The position numbers and the translations under genes are program-made. A DNA stretch of 64,000 nucleotides, taken from contig CAXTIG010000010.1 in assembly GCA_964244295.1 (NCBI GenBank), forward strand, positions 1 to 64,000, read 5' to 3'. This DNA is from JAJAZB01 sp964244295 (lineage in GTDB: Bacteria > Bacteroidota > Bacteroidia > Cytophagales > Spirosomataceae). Shown one piece after another: positions 1-8,554 of this stretch (the first letter of the stretch is position 1; each line of letters begins with the position of its first letter). Under the pieces are notes generated by a model that was not told where the DNA came from, did not search any database, and worked only from the letters and a program-made list of their open reading frames with translations.

Positions 1-137
1 AAGGCAAAATCAGAGGTTGTAAAATGTTGATTTACAGTTAAAAGACAAGTCTAATGTTCAACGTCCGGAAATCGGAGCGCCGACCGGTTCAAACCCGGCG
101 TGGAACGCTTTCGGGACGTTGAGTTTACCCTCAGCTT

Positions 138-1301
138 ATGCTCATCGCCGAAAAACAAACCCCCGACCCGACGGCCTTGCCTGCCAACCCCCAGCACGCC
201 GCCCTCCGGCGGCGCCTGACGCTGCTGGGGTTGGTGGTGGTGCTGGTCATCGTGGTCGCGGTGGGCAGTGGCATCGGGGCCGTGCGAATTTCGGCCTCTG
301 AGTTAGGGCACATCCTGCTGTATAGCCTTGGCCTGGGGCAGGGCGGGTTTGAAGAACAGCAACTTACCGTGCTGTCGGTCATCCGGCTGCCGAGGGTGCT
401 GCTCGGCGTGCTCATCGGCGCTTCGCTGGGCATGGCTGGAGCCGCCATGCAGGGCCTGTTTCGCAATCCCTTGGCCGATCCGGCCCTGATCGGCATTTCG
501 TCGGGGGCTTCGCTTTTCGCCGTGTTGATGATTGTTCTGGGCGTCAACACGCTGGGGCAAAGCGACTTGGCGGGGGATGGTTCGGTGGCCAATTCCGAAT
601 TGCAAGGCGGATTGTTCCGGCAGTTTACGGGCTTGGCGGGATACTATGCGTTGTCGCTTGCCTCGTTCGTGGGGGCTTGTCTGACCACGCTGCTCGTGTA
701 CCAACTTTCTAAAGTGGGCGGCAAGGCCGTCATCACCACCATGATGCTGGTGGGCATCGCCGCCAACGCCATTACGCAAGCCTGCACGGGGCTGATCATC
801 AGCATGGCCACCGACGCTCAAATCCGTAGCATCACGTTCTGGGGACTGGGCAGTCTGGCGGGGGCTTCGTGGGAGGCCGTGCGCACCATCGCGCCGCTGC
901 TGGCCCTGCCGCTGTTGCTGCTGCCGCGCCTGAGCAAAGCCCTTAACGCTTTCGCGCTGGGCGAAACCGAGGCCTCGTACCTGGGCGTCAACGTCCGGTT
1001 TGTGAAACGCGCCGTGATTGTACTCACCACCCTTTGCGTGGGGGTTTCGGTGTCGTTGGCGGGCACGATTGGTTTCATCGGGCTGGTGATTCCGCACATC
1101 CTGCGGCTGTTCGTCGGGGCCGACCATCGCTTTATTCTGCCCGGTTCGGCCCTGCTCGGAGCGGCGATTTTAACGGCCTCCGATGTCCTCTCGCGCACCA
1201 TCGTAGCCCCGGCGGAGTTGCCCATCGGCATCATCACGGCGTTCATCGGGACGCCCGTTTTTTTGTACATTATTTTGCAGGAAAAAGGCAAGCAAGTCTA
1301 A
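138..1301 (+). CDS. hmuU: FecCD-family haem/iron ABC transporter permease
   Basis: This 387-residue polytopic inner-membrane protein has a cytoplasmic N-terminal tail (about residues 1-30) followed by roughly nine to ten hydrophobic segments. FecCD-type landmarks include GASLGMAGAAMQGLFRNPLA near residues 95-115 and TIGFIGLVIPH near residue 310. The family moves haem or ferric siderophores across the inner membrane together with an ATPase. The ATPase gene begins 6 bp downstream and HmuS follows, so haem is the likely substrate. The substrate-binding protein and outer-membrane receptor are not in the window and probably lie to the left. No clear ribosome binding site precedes the ATG, as is usual in Bacteroidota. 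Confidence 0.9.
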   Translation: MLIAEKQTPDPTALPANPQHAALRRRLTLLGLVVVLVIVVAVGSGIGAVRISASELGHILLYSLGLGQGGFEEQQLTVLSVIRLPRVLLGVLIGASLGMAGAAMQGLFRNPLADPALIGISSGASLFAVLMIVLGVNTLGQSDLAGDGSVANSELQGGLFRQFTGLAGYYALSLASFVGACLTTLLVYQLSKVGGKAVITTMMLVGIAANAITQACTGLIISMATDAQIRSITFWGLGSLAGASWEAVRTIAPLLALPLLLLPRLSKALNAFALGETEASYLGVNVRFVKRAVIVLTTLCVGVSVSLAGTIGFIGLVIPHILRLFVGADHRFILPGSALLGAAILTASDVLSRTIVAPAELPIGIITAFIGTPVFLYIILQEKGKQV

Positions 1302-1307
1302 ACTCGT

Positions 1308-2114
1308 ATGCTCGAAGCCACCCACCTCCGTTACCGCGTCGGCCCCAAAGACCTCCTGCGCAACGTTTCGCTCCACGCTCAACCGGGCGAAGTGCTGGCT
1401 ATCGTCGGGGCCAACGGGGCGGGTAAGTCAACTCTGCTGAAACTCCTGAGCGGCGAACTCAAACCCGCCGGGGGCGAGGTGCGGCTGGCGGGCAAGCGCC
1501 TGGCGGAGTACCGTTCGCAGGAATTGGCCCGCCGCCGGGCCGTGCTTTCGCAGCACGTGCAGGTTTCGCTGCCGTTTGCCTGCGAAGAACTGGTGATGAT
1601 GGGCCGTTACCCGCACTTCGACGGGGCACCGCAGGCCCACGATTACGAGGTCGTGCGGGGGGCCTTTGCCAACGTCGGTATTCAGGAATTCGCCCGGCGC
1701 AGCTACCTCACCCTCTCGGGCGGTGAGCAGCAGCGGGTGCAACTGGCGCGGGTGCTGGCGCAAATCGCCGACGTGCCCGGTGCCTGCCTGTTTCTGGACG
1801 AACCCACCAACAACCTCGACCTCCTCCACCAACACGGTACCCTTCGGCTGGCGCGCGACCTGGCCCAACGCGGCTACACCGTGGTGGCCATCCTGCACGA
1901 CCTCAACCTGGCCGCCCAGTACGCCGACCGGGTGCTGATGCTGCGCCGGGGGGAAGTCATCGCGACCGGAACCCCCTCCGAAGTGCTGACGCCCGCGCAC
2001 ATCCGGCGGGGGTTTGGCATCGAAGTCCGCTGTTTGATCCACCCCGAACTGGCCTGCCCGCTGGTCGTGACCCTGGCCGACCAAAAAGAACGGGTGATTG
2101 AGGTAACGGGATGA
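1308..2114 (+). CDS. hmuV: Haem ABC transporter ATP-binding protein
   Basis: This 268-residue ABC ATPase powers the permease encoded just upstream. It has Walker A GANGAGKST at residues 34-42, the signature LSGGEQQR near residue 140, and Walker B CLFLDEPT followed by the D-loop NNLD. The HDLNLAAQYADR switch region is typical of the FecE/HmuV branch. The length matches HmuV. The 6-bp gap to hmuU and the following HmuS gene indicate one transcript for haem import and processing. Confidence 0.92.
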   Translation: MLEATHLRYRVGPKDLLRNVSLHAQPGEVLAIVGANGAGKSTLLKLLSGELKPAGGEVRLAGKRLAEYRSQELARRRAVLSQHVQVSLPFACEELVMMGRYPHFDGAPQAHDYEVVRGAFANVGIQEFARRSYLTLSGGEQQRVQLARVLAQIADVPGACLFLDEPTNNLDLLHQHGTLRLARDLAQRGYTVVAILHDLNLAAQYADRVLMLRRGEVIATGTPSEVLTPAHIRRGFGIEVRCLIHPELACPLVVTLADQKERVIEVTG

Positions 2115-2201
2115 GTGAGAAATCAGGAAATCCTTCAACTACCCACCTTACCTCATTTACCAAATTACCTCAATTCCCCAACAAAAAACCGAGCACTCCG
2201 A

Positions 2202-3251
2202 ATGGAAACTGCAACTGGATCCCTGAAAGACCGCTGGGCCGACTTCCGCGCCCAGAACCCGAAAACCCGCATCCGCGATGCCGCCCGTGAATTGGGCACC
2301 AGCGAGGCCGAACTGGTTGCCACCGGCTTGGGCGATACCGCCATCCGCCTCGACGGCGATTTCCGTGAGGTGCTCAAGGACGTGCCCACGCTGGGTTTTG
2401 TGATGGCGCTGACCCGCAATGACCACGTCGTTCACGAGCGCAACGGCGAGTACAAAGACGTGTCGTTTACCGACCACGTCGGGCTGGTGCTGGGCGACGA
2501 CATCGACCTGCGGCTCTTTATGATGCACTGGAAATTTGGCTTTGCCGTGAATGAAAATGGCCGGAAGAGCCTCCAGTTTTTTGACAAAAGCGGCGAAGCC
2601 GTGCATAAAATTTACCTCGTCGAAGGCCGGAGCAACGAAGCCGCCTACGACGCGCTGATCGAGAAATTCCGGGCTGCCGAGCAATCGGACGAGCTGCAAA
2701 CCGAAGCCTTCGCACCCAAAGACGCCGAGGTACCCGACACCGACATCGCTAGTTCGGAATTTAAAAACGCCTGGCTGGGGATGAAAGACACCCACGAATT
2801 TTTCGGGATGCTCCGCAAATTTAAGGTCAGCCGCACGCAGGGGTTGCGCCTGGCGCCCGAAGGCCACGCCTACCGCATCGCACCCTCGGACGTACCCGCC
2901 GTGTTTCAGGCCGTGGCCGAGCGCGAAATTCCGATTATGGTGTTTGTGGCCAGCCGGGGCTGCATCCAGATTCATACCGGCGAGGTAAAAAAACTGGTGA
3001 CGATGGGCCCGTGGTTCAACGTACTCGACCCGCTGTTTAACCTCCACCTGAAAGAAGCCGCCATTGCCGAAGCCTGGGTCGTGAAAAAACCCACCGACGA
3101 CGGCATGGTCACGGCCCTCGAACTCTACGATGCGGCGGGCGAAACCATCGCCTTGATTTTTGGAAAACGTAAACCGGGCAAACCCGAAATCGAAGGCTGG
3201 CGCGAGGTGGTGGCCGAGAAGGCCCTGCGGCTGGAGGCAGTGGCGGCCTGA
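2202..3251 (+). CDS. hmuS: Haemin-degrading factor / haem chaperone HmuS
   Basis: This 349-residue soluble protein has the two-repeat HemS/HmuS/ChuS fold. The N-terminal half carries TLGFVMALTRND and the second half carries PIMVFVASRGCIQIHTGEV, the matching segment of the repeat. Family members bind haem delivered by HmuUV and either traffic it or open the ring to release iron. The reading frame is open back to 2115, but the ATG at 2202 gives the usual family length of about 345 residues and the normal N-terminus (SLKDRWADFRAQNP), so it is preferred. Last gene of the haem operon; a terminator hairpin follows. Confidence 0.88.
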   Translation: METATGSLKDRWADFRAQNPKTRIRDAARELGTSEAELVATGLGDTAIRLDGDFREVLKDVPTLGFVMALTRNDHVVHERNGEYKDVSFTDHVGLVLGDDIDLRLFMMHWKFGFAVNENGRKSLQFFDKSGEAVHKIYLVEGRSNEAAYDALIEKFRAAEQSDELQTEAFAPKDAEVPDTDIASSEFKNAWLGMKDTHEFFGMLRKFKVSRTQGLRLAPEGHAYRIAPSDVPAVFQAVAEREIPIMVFVASRGCIQIHTGEVKKLVTMGPWFNVLDPLFNLHLKEAAIAEAWVVKKPTDDGMVTALELYDAAGETIALIFGKRKPGKPEIEGWREVVAEKALRLEAVAA

Positions 3252-3280
3252 ATTTCAGTGGGTGGTTACGTCAGATACCA

Positions 3281-3311
3281 AAACGGTCGCCGCAGTACGG
3301 TGACCGTTTTT
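3281..3311 (+). terminator. Rho-independent terminator after hmuS
   Basis: The arms AACGGTC (3282-3288) and GACCGTT (3302-3308) extend inward through CCG/CGG around a CAGTA loop and are followed by a run of T. The hairpin closes the haem operon about 30 bp after the hmuS stop. Confidence 0.7.
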
Positions 3312-3334
3312 GTATTTTGCCAAAAAATACCTCC

Positions 3335-3829
3335 ATGCGAAACCTATTATTTTTCCTCCTGCTTGGTCTGACTGCGGCCCAGGCACAGCAACCCGAAACC
3401 AGCACAACGATTTTCCTCGTCCGCCACGCCGAAAAAGCCGACCAGACCGATGCCTCGCCGCTGACCGAAAAGGGTAAAGCCCGCGCCGAACGCCTGGCCG
3501 AAACCCTCCGCGACGCCAACGTGCAGGCCGTGTATTCCACGGCCTACGTCCGCACCCGCGAAACGGGCCGTCCGCTGGCCGAAAAAAGCGGGCTGACCGT
3601 GCAGACCTACGAGGCTAAAGACGAAGCCTTTGCCAAAACGATAGTGAAAAACCACGCGGGCCAGCGGGTACTGGTGGTGGGGCACAGCAACACGATTCCG
3701 AAGCTGGTCAACGCACTGGCCGGAACGACCCTATCCAACCTGGCTGACACGGAGTACGACGCGCTATTCGTGGTGACGGTGCCGAAAAATGGCCCGCCTA
3801 CGGTGCTGACGCTGCGGTTGAATCCCTGA
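3335..3829 (+). CDS. Secreted histidine phosphatase (phosphoglycerate mutase-like)
   Basis: This 164-residue protein begins with a cleavable signal peptide (MRNLLFFLLLGLTAAQAQ). The phosphatase motif LVRHAEK follows near residue 32, where the histidine would be phosphorylated during catalysis. The second catalytic histidine lies in VLVVGHSNT and the acidic/arginine partners in YSTAYVRTRET. It belongs to histidine phosphatase clade 1, whose extracytoplasmic members hydrolyse small phosphoesters; the substrate cannot be read from the sequence. The ATG at 3335 is chosen over an upstream TTG in frame because it starts the signal peptide directly. Confidence 0.82.
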   Translation: MRNLLFFLLLGLTAAQAQQPETSTTIFLVRHAEKADQTDASPLTEKGKARAERLAETLRDANVQAVYSTAYVRTRETGRPLAEKSGLTVQTYEAKDEAFAKTIVKNHAGQRVLVVGHSNTIPKLVNALAGTTLSNLADTEYDALFVVTVPKNGPPTVLTLRLNP

Positions 3830-3865
3830 AAGGGGGCAGAAAAATGAGGTTCCCGCAGATTTCGC

Positions 3866-3899
3866 AGCTTCCCGCAGATGAATTTTTCTGCGGGAAGCT
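3866..3899. terminator. Bidirectional hairpin between convergent genes
   Basis: Perfect 13-bp stem AGCTTCCCGCAGA/TCTGCGGGAAGCT with an 8-nt loop, placed between the stop codons of two convergent genes (3829 and 3909). A partial extra copy, TTCCCGCAGATTTCGCAG, lies just left at about 3850. Confidence 0.65.
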
Positions 3900-3908
3900 C
3901 GAATGAAA

Positions 3909-4670
3909 TCAGGAGGATTCTGCCGTGTGTGTCCGATTGCCGTCGAGGTAATGCACGGCAGTGGTCAGGCCCTCCGGCCCTAAGTTGATTTCACGGATGC
4001 CCATGCGAAAGTGGTCAAACACACACTCCGCAGGGTCGTGTTTCATTTGAAAAAACAGGGAGGGCGTGAGGAAAACCGTCAGGTCGCCCCGCTGCACAAC
4101 CTGCTCGGCGTGGTAATGCCCGCACACCACCGTAACCCGGCGCAGCGGCTGAATCGTTTCTAAAAACTTCTCGGATTCCCGGAACGGGTAGTTCGTATCC
4201 ATGTACTCAACGCCCGCCGGCACGGGCGGATGGTGCATAAAAATCAGGGCTTCTCCGCCCTGGAGTTCGGCCACCCGCGCCCGGAGCCAGGTCCACTGGG
4301 TTTCGGAACAAACGCCCTTCGCGGTGTCGAGAAACAGCGCGGTCGTGTCCCCGAATGATGTAGAAAAATAAACTTCCTCCCCGTGCAGGTGTGCCTCCAG
4401 CCCCAATTCCCGCGCCATCAGCGGTGACGAGTCGTGGTTGCCCGCAATCGCGTACCAGGGATACGGCCGCGCCGCAACCTGCTCCCGAAACCAGCGGTAA
4501 ATTTCGGCCTCGCCCGTGTCGTAGCACACATCGCCGCCGATGACGAGCACGTCGGGCTTCAATTCAGTCAGAAAATCGAGGGCATCGAGAAAATTTTGGC
4601 GGACATCTACGCTCAGCGGGCGCTGTCCAGCCAAGCCGAGGTGCAGGTCGGTGAGAAAAGCGATTCGCAT
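3909..4670 (-). CDS. Calcineurin-like metallophosphoesterase (CpdA-like)
   Basis: The 253-residue protein carries the full metallophosphoesterase motif set: DLHLG at residues 8-12, GGDVCYD near 45, GNHDSS near 76, MHHPPVP near 148 and GHYHAEQ near 186. These residues bind a two-metal centre. No signal peptide is visible, so it is probably cytosolic, and the layout resembles CpdA/Icc cyclic-nucleotide phosphodiesterases. The frame is open further upstream to 4724, but the ATG at 4670 puts the first motif at the expected N-terminal position. The actual substrate is not determined. Confidence 0.85.
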   Translation of the reverse strand: MRIAFLTDLHLGLAGQRPLSVDVRQNFLDALDFLTELKPDVLVIGGDVCYDTGEAEIYRWFREQVAARPYPWYAIAGNHDSSPLMARELGLEAHLHGEEVYFSTSFGDTTALFLDTAKGVCSETQWTWLRARVAELQGGEALIFMHHPPVPAGVEYMDTNYPFRESEKFLETIQPLRRVTVVCGHYHAEQVVQRGDLTVFLTPSLFFQMKHDPAECVFDHFRMGIREINLGPEGLTTAVHYLDGNRTHTAESS

Positions 4671-4758
4671 GAAAAGGTAGAGTTCGGCGACGGTGGAGGA
4701 CCGTACAGCAGCAAAAAAGGCCAATAAAGACGGCTCTTCACTTTCTGGACGAACGTGG

Positions 4759-5178
4759 TTAGGGCGTCAGTCGCTCAAGAATTTTTTCAAGTAAAAGGCG
4801 TTGAGCATTTTGTTCCTGGCCGAACGTCGTCAGTTCTTGCCGCATCCCGGCCTGTTCCTGGCCGAACGTCGTCAGTTCTTGCCGCATCCCGGCCTGTTCC
4901 TGGCCGAACGTCGTCAGTTCTTGCCGCATCCCGGCCTGCTCCTGTCGAATGCTCCCCAACACCTGGGCCTGGCGTTCCTGACCATCTGTCACTTTGTCCC
5001 GGAGGGCAATCAGTTCATCCCGCAGAATCACGATTTGATCCCGTAACAGTTCCAACTTCGTCTCCACCCCTTCCATTCGGGCTTCGAGGTTTCCCACGCG
5101 TCCTTCCAGAAGATTCACTTGTTGGACCAAATCAGCCAGTAATTCTTCAATTTGGGCAATTCGTTGCTTGTCGTTCAT
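4759..5178 (-). CDS. Small coiled-coil protein with exact 14-residue repeats
   Basis: A 139-residue hydrophilic protein predicted to be almost one continuous coiled coil: an N-terminal heptad region (IEELLADLVQQVNLLEGRV and onward, residues about 7-70) is followed by three identical 14-residue units (QEQAGMRQELTTFG), each equal to two heptads. Each unit is encoded by an exact 42-bp DNA repeat at 4813-4938. No signal peptide or enzymatic motif is seen. The start at 5178 is chosen because the upstream in-frame extension (to 5337) has no heptad pattern and the promoter at 5205-5234 lies inside it. Function unknown; a scaffold or oligomerisation role is only a guess. Confidence 0.75.
   Translation of the reverse strand: MNDKQRIAQIEELLADLVQQVNLLEGRVGNLEARMEGVETKLELLRDQIVILRDELIALRDKVTDGQERQAQVLGSIRQEQAGMRQELTTFGQEQAGMRQELTTFGQEQAGMRQELTTFGQEQNAQRLLLEKILERLTP
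4813..4938. repeat. Three exact 42-bp tandem repeats
   Basis: Units 4813-4854, 4855-4896 and 4897-4938 are identical and in frame inside the coiled-coil gene. Identity at third codon positions indicates recent duplication. The copy number is likely to vary by slippage or recombination. Confidence 0.93.
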
Positions 5179-5204
5179 CAGAAAGAGGGCTTGTTGTTTT
5201 CTGA

Positions 5205-5234
5205 CAATACTACTAAAAAATTGGGTGTTCCCAA
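5205..5234 (-). promoter_or_regulatory. Bacteroidota-type promoter of the coiled-coil gene
   Basis: On the minus strand TTG (5232-5234), 19 nt, then TAGTATTG (5205-5212), one mismatch from the TAnnTTTG -7 consensus. Predicted start of transcription is around 5198-5200, some 20 nt before the ATG. The rest of the gap 5213-5490 contains no convincing gene or hairpin. Confidence 0.5.
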
Positions 5235-5490
5235 CGCCACTACCCGCCCGGTGGGAGCGAGTGCCAGACGAGGTTTCAACGCCAGTAAAAACGAAAAACC
5301 GTCGCCCCAATCGGAACAACGGTTTCCAACGCCCCAAAAACTAAATGAAAACACAAAAAGAAGGAACGGCCCGGTGGGCGTGTCGATTCTCGTCAATGCA
5401 TGATGTAAAAGTGATGTTCCGGGCGGAGATTGTCCTTTAAAATCTACTAGTCCCCCCTTTTCAGCGACCATGCCCCCCAAAATGCCGATG

Positions 5491-6225
5491 CTACTCGGTG
5501 CCGATGGCCTTGAAAAATGCCTCGCTGTAGTGTTCGCTGACGGGCACCTGCACCGCCCCGATTTTGATGCGCAGGTTGCGCACCGATTCGACTTTGTCGA
5601 GCGAAACGATGTACGATTTATGGACGCGCAGGAAACGCCCGGCGGGGAGTTTTTCTTCCAACGACTTCATCGTCAAGCGGGTAATGACGGGTCGCGTGAC
5701 GCCTTCCTGGTAGATTTTCACGTAATCCTTTAGCCCTTCCACGTAGGTGATGTCGGCCAGACGAATTTTCACCAGCGAGTAATCGGCGTTGACGAAGAGG
5801 TAGTCGGCATTGCCCGCTGGCGGGGTTTCAGGAGGAATGGTGGGCGTTTCCAGCCGATTTTCCAACCGGAGGTGGTGCAACTCGTCGGCTTTGTTAACCG
5901 CCTTCAGAAAGCGCTCGAACGAGACGGGTTTGAGCAGGTAATCCACCACGTCGAGGTTGAAGCCTTCGAGGGCGTACTGTTCGTAAGCGGTCACGAAAAT
6001 CACCATCGGTGGGTTGGGGCCGAGGCTTTGCAGAAACTGCACCCCCGTGAGGCCGGGCATCTGAATGTCGAGAAAGAGCAGGTCGATTCGCTCCCGGCGC
6101 AGGTGGTCGGTCGCCTCGAAGGCGTTCCGGCAGCGGGCCACGAGGTGGAGGTAAGGCACCTTGCGGATGTTATCCTCCAGCAGGTCGAGGGCCAGCGATT
6201 CGTCGTCAATGGCGAGGCAGTTCAC
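5491..6225 (-). CDS. LytTR-family response regulator
   Basis: This 244-residue regulator has an N-terminal receiver domain with the acidic pair near residues 7-8, phospho-acceptor Asp53 in LLFLDIQMPG, the conserved T/K region VTAYEQYA, and KP in DYLLKPVSFE. The C-terminal LytTR DNA-binding domain spans about residues 145-244 (YVEGLKDYVKIY, FLRVHKSYIVSL). It is encoded 38 bp downstream of a LytS-like kinase, its likely partner. LytTR proteins bind direct repeats near promoters; the targets are not evident here. Confidence 0.92.
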   Translation of the reverse strand: MNCLAIDDESLALDLLEDNIRKVPYLHLVARCRNAFEATDHLRRERIDLLFLDIQMPGLTGVQFLQSLGPNPPMVIFVTAYEQYALEGFNLDVVDYLLKPVSFERFLKAVNKADELHHLRLENRLETPTIPPETPPAGNADYLFVNADYSLVKIRLADITYVEGLKDYVKIYQEGVTRPVITRLTMKSLEEKLPAGRFLRVHKSYIVSLDKVESVRNLRIKIGAVQVPVSEHYSEAFFKAIGTE

Positions 6226-6263
6226 AGAAAAGAGTTTTCAGTCTTCAGTAGGCAGTCTTCCGT

Positions 6264-7370
6264 TTACGTAAGGGCAACCGGGCGGAGGGCCTTTTCTTTT
6301 TCACTGGAAACGGAAGCCGGAGCACTAGAAACTGGTTTGAATTGCAAGGTCAAATCCACGCGAAACAGCCCTTCGGTCTGGTGAATGTGCAGACCGTGCG
6401 TGTCGGGATACAGCAGGCTCAGTCGGCGGCGCACGTTGGCCAGTCCGATGCCCGAAGCCTTGTCTTTGGGTTCTTCGAACTCGGTATTCACCCGGTTTTC
6501 CACGCTGAACGTCAGGTGGTCGTCGTACACGCGCAGGTTGATGGCAATGTACGGGTCGGTAATCAGGCCGACCCCGTGCTTGAAGGCGTTTTCTACAAAC
6601 GGAATCAGCAGCATGGGTTCGATGCTGCCGTTGGGCAGGTGCGCGGGCAGGTTGATGATCAGGCGCACGTCGTTACCGAAGCGCAGTTGCTGCAACTCGA
6701 TGTAGCTGCGCAGGTACTTGATTTCTTTCCCCAAACTCACCTTCGCGTCGTCCGACTCGTAGAGCATATAGCGCAGCAAATCAGAAAGATTGATGATCAC
6801 CGGCTCGACCAGATCGGACTTTTTACGGTTGAGAGAAACCAGGCTATTCAGCACGTTGAACATAAAGTGGGGGCTGATTTGTGACCGTAGGAAACCCAGT
6901 TCGGCCTTTAGCCGGGCATTTTCGAGTTCCTTGCGCTGCTGGTCGTCTTCGAGGTAATCGCTCAGAATCCGAAAACTTGTACTGACGGCGAACAGAAAAA
7001 TGACGGGAAAAACCGTCCAGACGCCAATCCGCAGGCTATCGCTGTCGGGGTAGAACAAGTACCGGCGGATGAGCGCCCCCACCAGCAGGAACAACCAGAT
7101 CGAAGCCACCGCACTCAACACGTACCAGCCCACGCCGCGCCGTTTGAGCACGAGCGGAATCAAAAAGTACGCGTTGAGGTAAAACAGCGGAATGTTGAGC
7201 AGGTTGGCCAACACGATGAATTCGTCGGACGGTGGCCCCGATGATACTTTTGGTCCCGGATTGTTGGGCATCCGCAGCAAAAACGGCAGCGACAAAAAGA
7301 AACCCCAGAACAGCAGGTGAAACAGCCCCTGTACGGGTCGGGAGGCAATGAGTCTGCGGGATGTCAGCAC
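6264..7370 (-). CDS. LytS/YehU-type sensor histidine kinase
   Basis: The 368-residue membrane kinase has about four hydrophobic segments in the first 150 residues and a short coiled linker. The His_kinase domain follows, with the phospho-acceptor histidine in SQISPHFMFNVLNSL, an N-box PFVENAFKHG and a G-box GIGLANVRRRL. There is no extracellular sensor domain, so signals are probably perceived in or near the membrane. The start codon is GTG at 7370. It forms a two-gene unit with the LytTR regulator downstream, and a good promoter lies about 30 bp upstream. Confidence 0.9.
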   Translation of the reverse strand: MLTSRRLIASRPVQGLFHLLFWGFFLSLPFLLRMPNNPGPKVSSGPPSDEFIVLANLLNIPLFYLNAYFLIPLVLKRRGVGWYVLSAVASIWLFLLVGALIRRYLFYPDSDSLRIGVWTVFPVIFLFAVSTSFRILSDYLEDDQQRKELENARLKAELGFLRSQISPHFMFNVLNSLVSLNRKKSDLVEPVIINLSDLLRYMLYESDDAKVSLGKEIKYLRSYIELQQLRFGNDVRLIINLPAHLPNGSIEPMLLIPFVENAFKHGVGLITDPYIAINLRVYDDHLTFSVENRVNTEFEEPKDKASGIGLANVRRRLSLLYPDTHGLHIHQTEGLFRVDLTLQFKPVSSAPASVSSEKEKALRPVALT

Positions 7371-7398
7371 AGGTCGGGCGATGGTGGGGATACAAGAA

Positions 7399-7429
7399 TA
7401 AAACTATTATTTTTTCTTCATTCCGCCAA
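7399..7429 (-). promoter_or_regulatory. Promoter of the LytS/LytTR operon
   Basis: Minus-strand TTG (7427-7429), 20-nt spacer, TAGTTTTA (7399-7406), matching TTG-N19/20-TAnnTTTG with one mismatch. Predicted transcription start is near 7393, about 22 nt before the GTG start codon. Confidence 0.55.
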
Positions 7430-7480
7430 AGCGACCCGCCTTTTGATTACCGCGAGCAAGGGGAAGATTGCGGCGACTTG

Positions 7481-7565
7481 AAAATACCCCCCACCCCCTA
7501 AAGGGACTTTTCACTCGCTGAAATTCCAGGCTGGCAAGCCCCCTTTAGGGGGTGGGGGGTATTTT
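7481..7565. repeat. Inverted repeat, CCCCCACCCCCTAAAGGG family
   Basis: Perfect 25-bp arms (7481-7505 and 7541-7565) around a 35-bp loop. The right arm ends 2 bp before the stop codon of the aldo/keto reductase, so the element probably terminates that gene. A relative with the same arm words and loop word TTCCAGGC lies at 56321-56391. Confidence 0.85.
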
Positions 7566-7566
7566 T

Positions 7567-8550
7567 TCACCCATTCACAATCTTCATCCCCCCCGCCGAA
7601 TACCGTTCCCCGGTGGCACTGGGGAGCAGTTCGCGGAGTTGGCGAGCTTCGGCGGGGCTGAGGGATACATCGAGAGCACCGAGATTTTCTTCGAGGTTTT
7701 TCACGCGCTTGGTGCCTGGAATCGGCACTATCTCCTCGCCCTGGGCCAGGAGCCAGGCCAGGGCCAGTTGGCCGGGGGTGCAGCCTTTTTGCGCGGCCAG
7801 GTCTTCCACCCGCCGGACGAGTTCGAGGTTTTTTTGAAAATTCTCCCCCTGAAAACGCGGATTGGTTCGCCGCCAGTCGCCCTCCTCAAAATCATCGGGG
7901 TTTTTAAGCTGGCCCGTCAGAAAACCCCGCCCCAGCGGGCTGTACGGCACCACGCCGACCTCCAGTTCGCGGCAAACGCCCAGGATTTCATCTTCCAGTT
8001 CCAGACTCCAGAGCGAATACTCCGATTGCAGGGCCGCGATGGGATGCACCGCCACCGCCCGGCGGATGGTCGCCGCCGAGGCTTCCGACAGGCCTAGGTA
8101 GCGCACTTTTCCCTCTTTCACCAAGTCGGCCATCGCCCCGACGGTTTCTTCGATGGGTGTGTTCGGGTCCACCCGGTGCTGGTAGTATAAATCGACGTAC
8201 TCGACGTTGAGGCGCTTCAAACTGGCCTCGATGGCTTGCCGCACGTACTCCGGTCGCCCGTTGACGTTGACACCCGCCGGGGAATTGGACAGCCCGCCGA
8301 GCGCGAATTTCGTGCAAAGAAATACGCCCTCCCGCCGTCCGGCGATGGCCTTACCCACGAGGGTTTCGTTGTGGCCCGCCCCGTACACGTCGGCGGTGTC
8401 GAGAAAAGTACCGCCTGCGTCGAGGAAACGGTGAAGGGTGCGGAAGCTCTCGGCCTCATCGGGCGTGCCGTACACCGGACTCATGCCCATGCAGCCCAGC
8501 CCTAGGGCCGAGACGCGTTCGTTGGTATTTCCTAAAAGTCGGGTTTGCAT
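7567..8550 (-). CDS. Aldo/keto reductase
   Basis: This 327-residue protein is an (alpha/beta)8 NADPH-dependent oxidoreductase. The catalytic tetrad is visible: Asp51 and Tyr56 in FLDTADVYGAG, Lys in FLCTKFALGG and His in DLYYQHRVD. The C-terminal cofactor-binding segment IVPIPGTKRVKNLEENLGA is typical of the AKR13/YajO-like group. Length is normal for the family. The physiological carbonyl substrate cannot be inferred. It is monocistronic, flanked by inverted repeats on both sides. Confidence 0.9.
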   Translation of the reverse strand: MQTRLLGNTNERVSALGLGCMGMSPVYGTPDEAESFRTLHRFLDAGGTFLDTADVYGAGHNETLVGKAIAGRREGVFLCTKFALGGLSNSPAGVNVNGRPEYVRQAIEASLKRLNVEYVDLYYQHRVDPNTPIEETVGAMADLVKEGKVRYLGLSEASAATIRRAVAVHPIAALQSEYSLWSLELEDEILGVCRELEVGVVPYSPLGRGFLTGQLKNPDDFEEGDWRRTNPRFQGENFQKNLELVRRVEDLAAQKGCTPGQLALAWLLAQGEEIVPIPGTKRVKNLEENLGALDVSLSPAEARQLRELLPSATGERYSAGGMKIVNG

Positions 8551-8554
8551 CGGG

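Noticed and set aside
54..122. A 22-codon open frame before hmuU
   Set aside because: No promoter, ribosome binding site or conserved pattern; more likely chance or part of the operon leader.
4813..4938. A short CRISPR-like array
   Set aside because: The 42-bp repeats are head-to-tail with no spacers and are in frame in a coding sequence.
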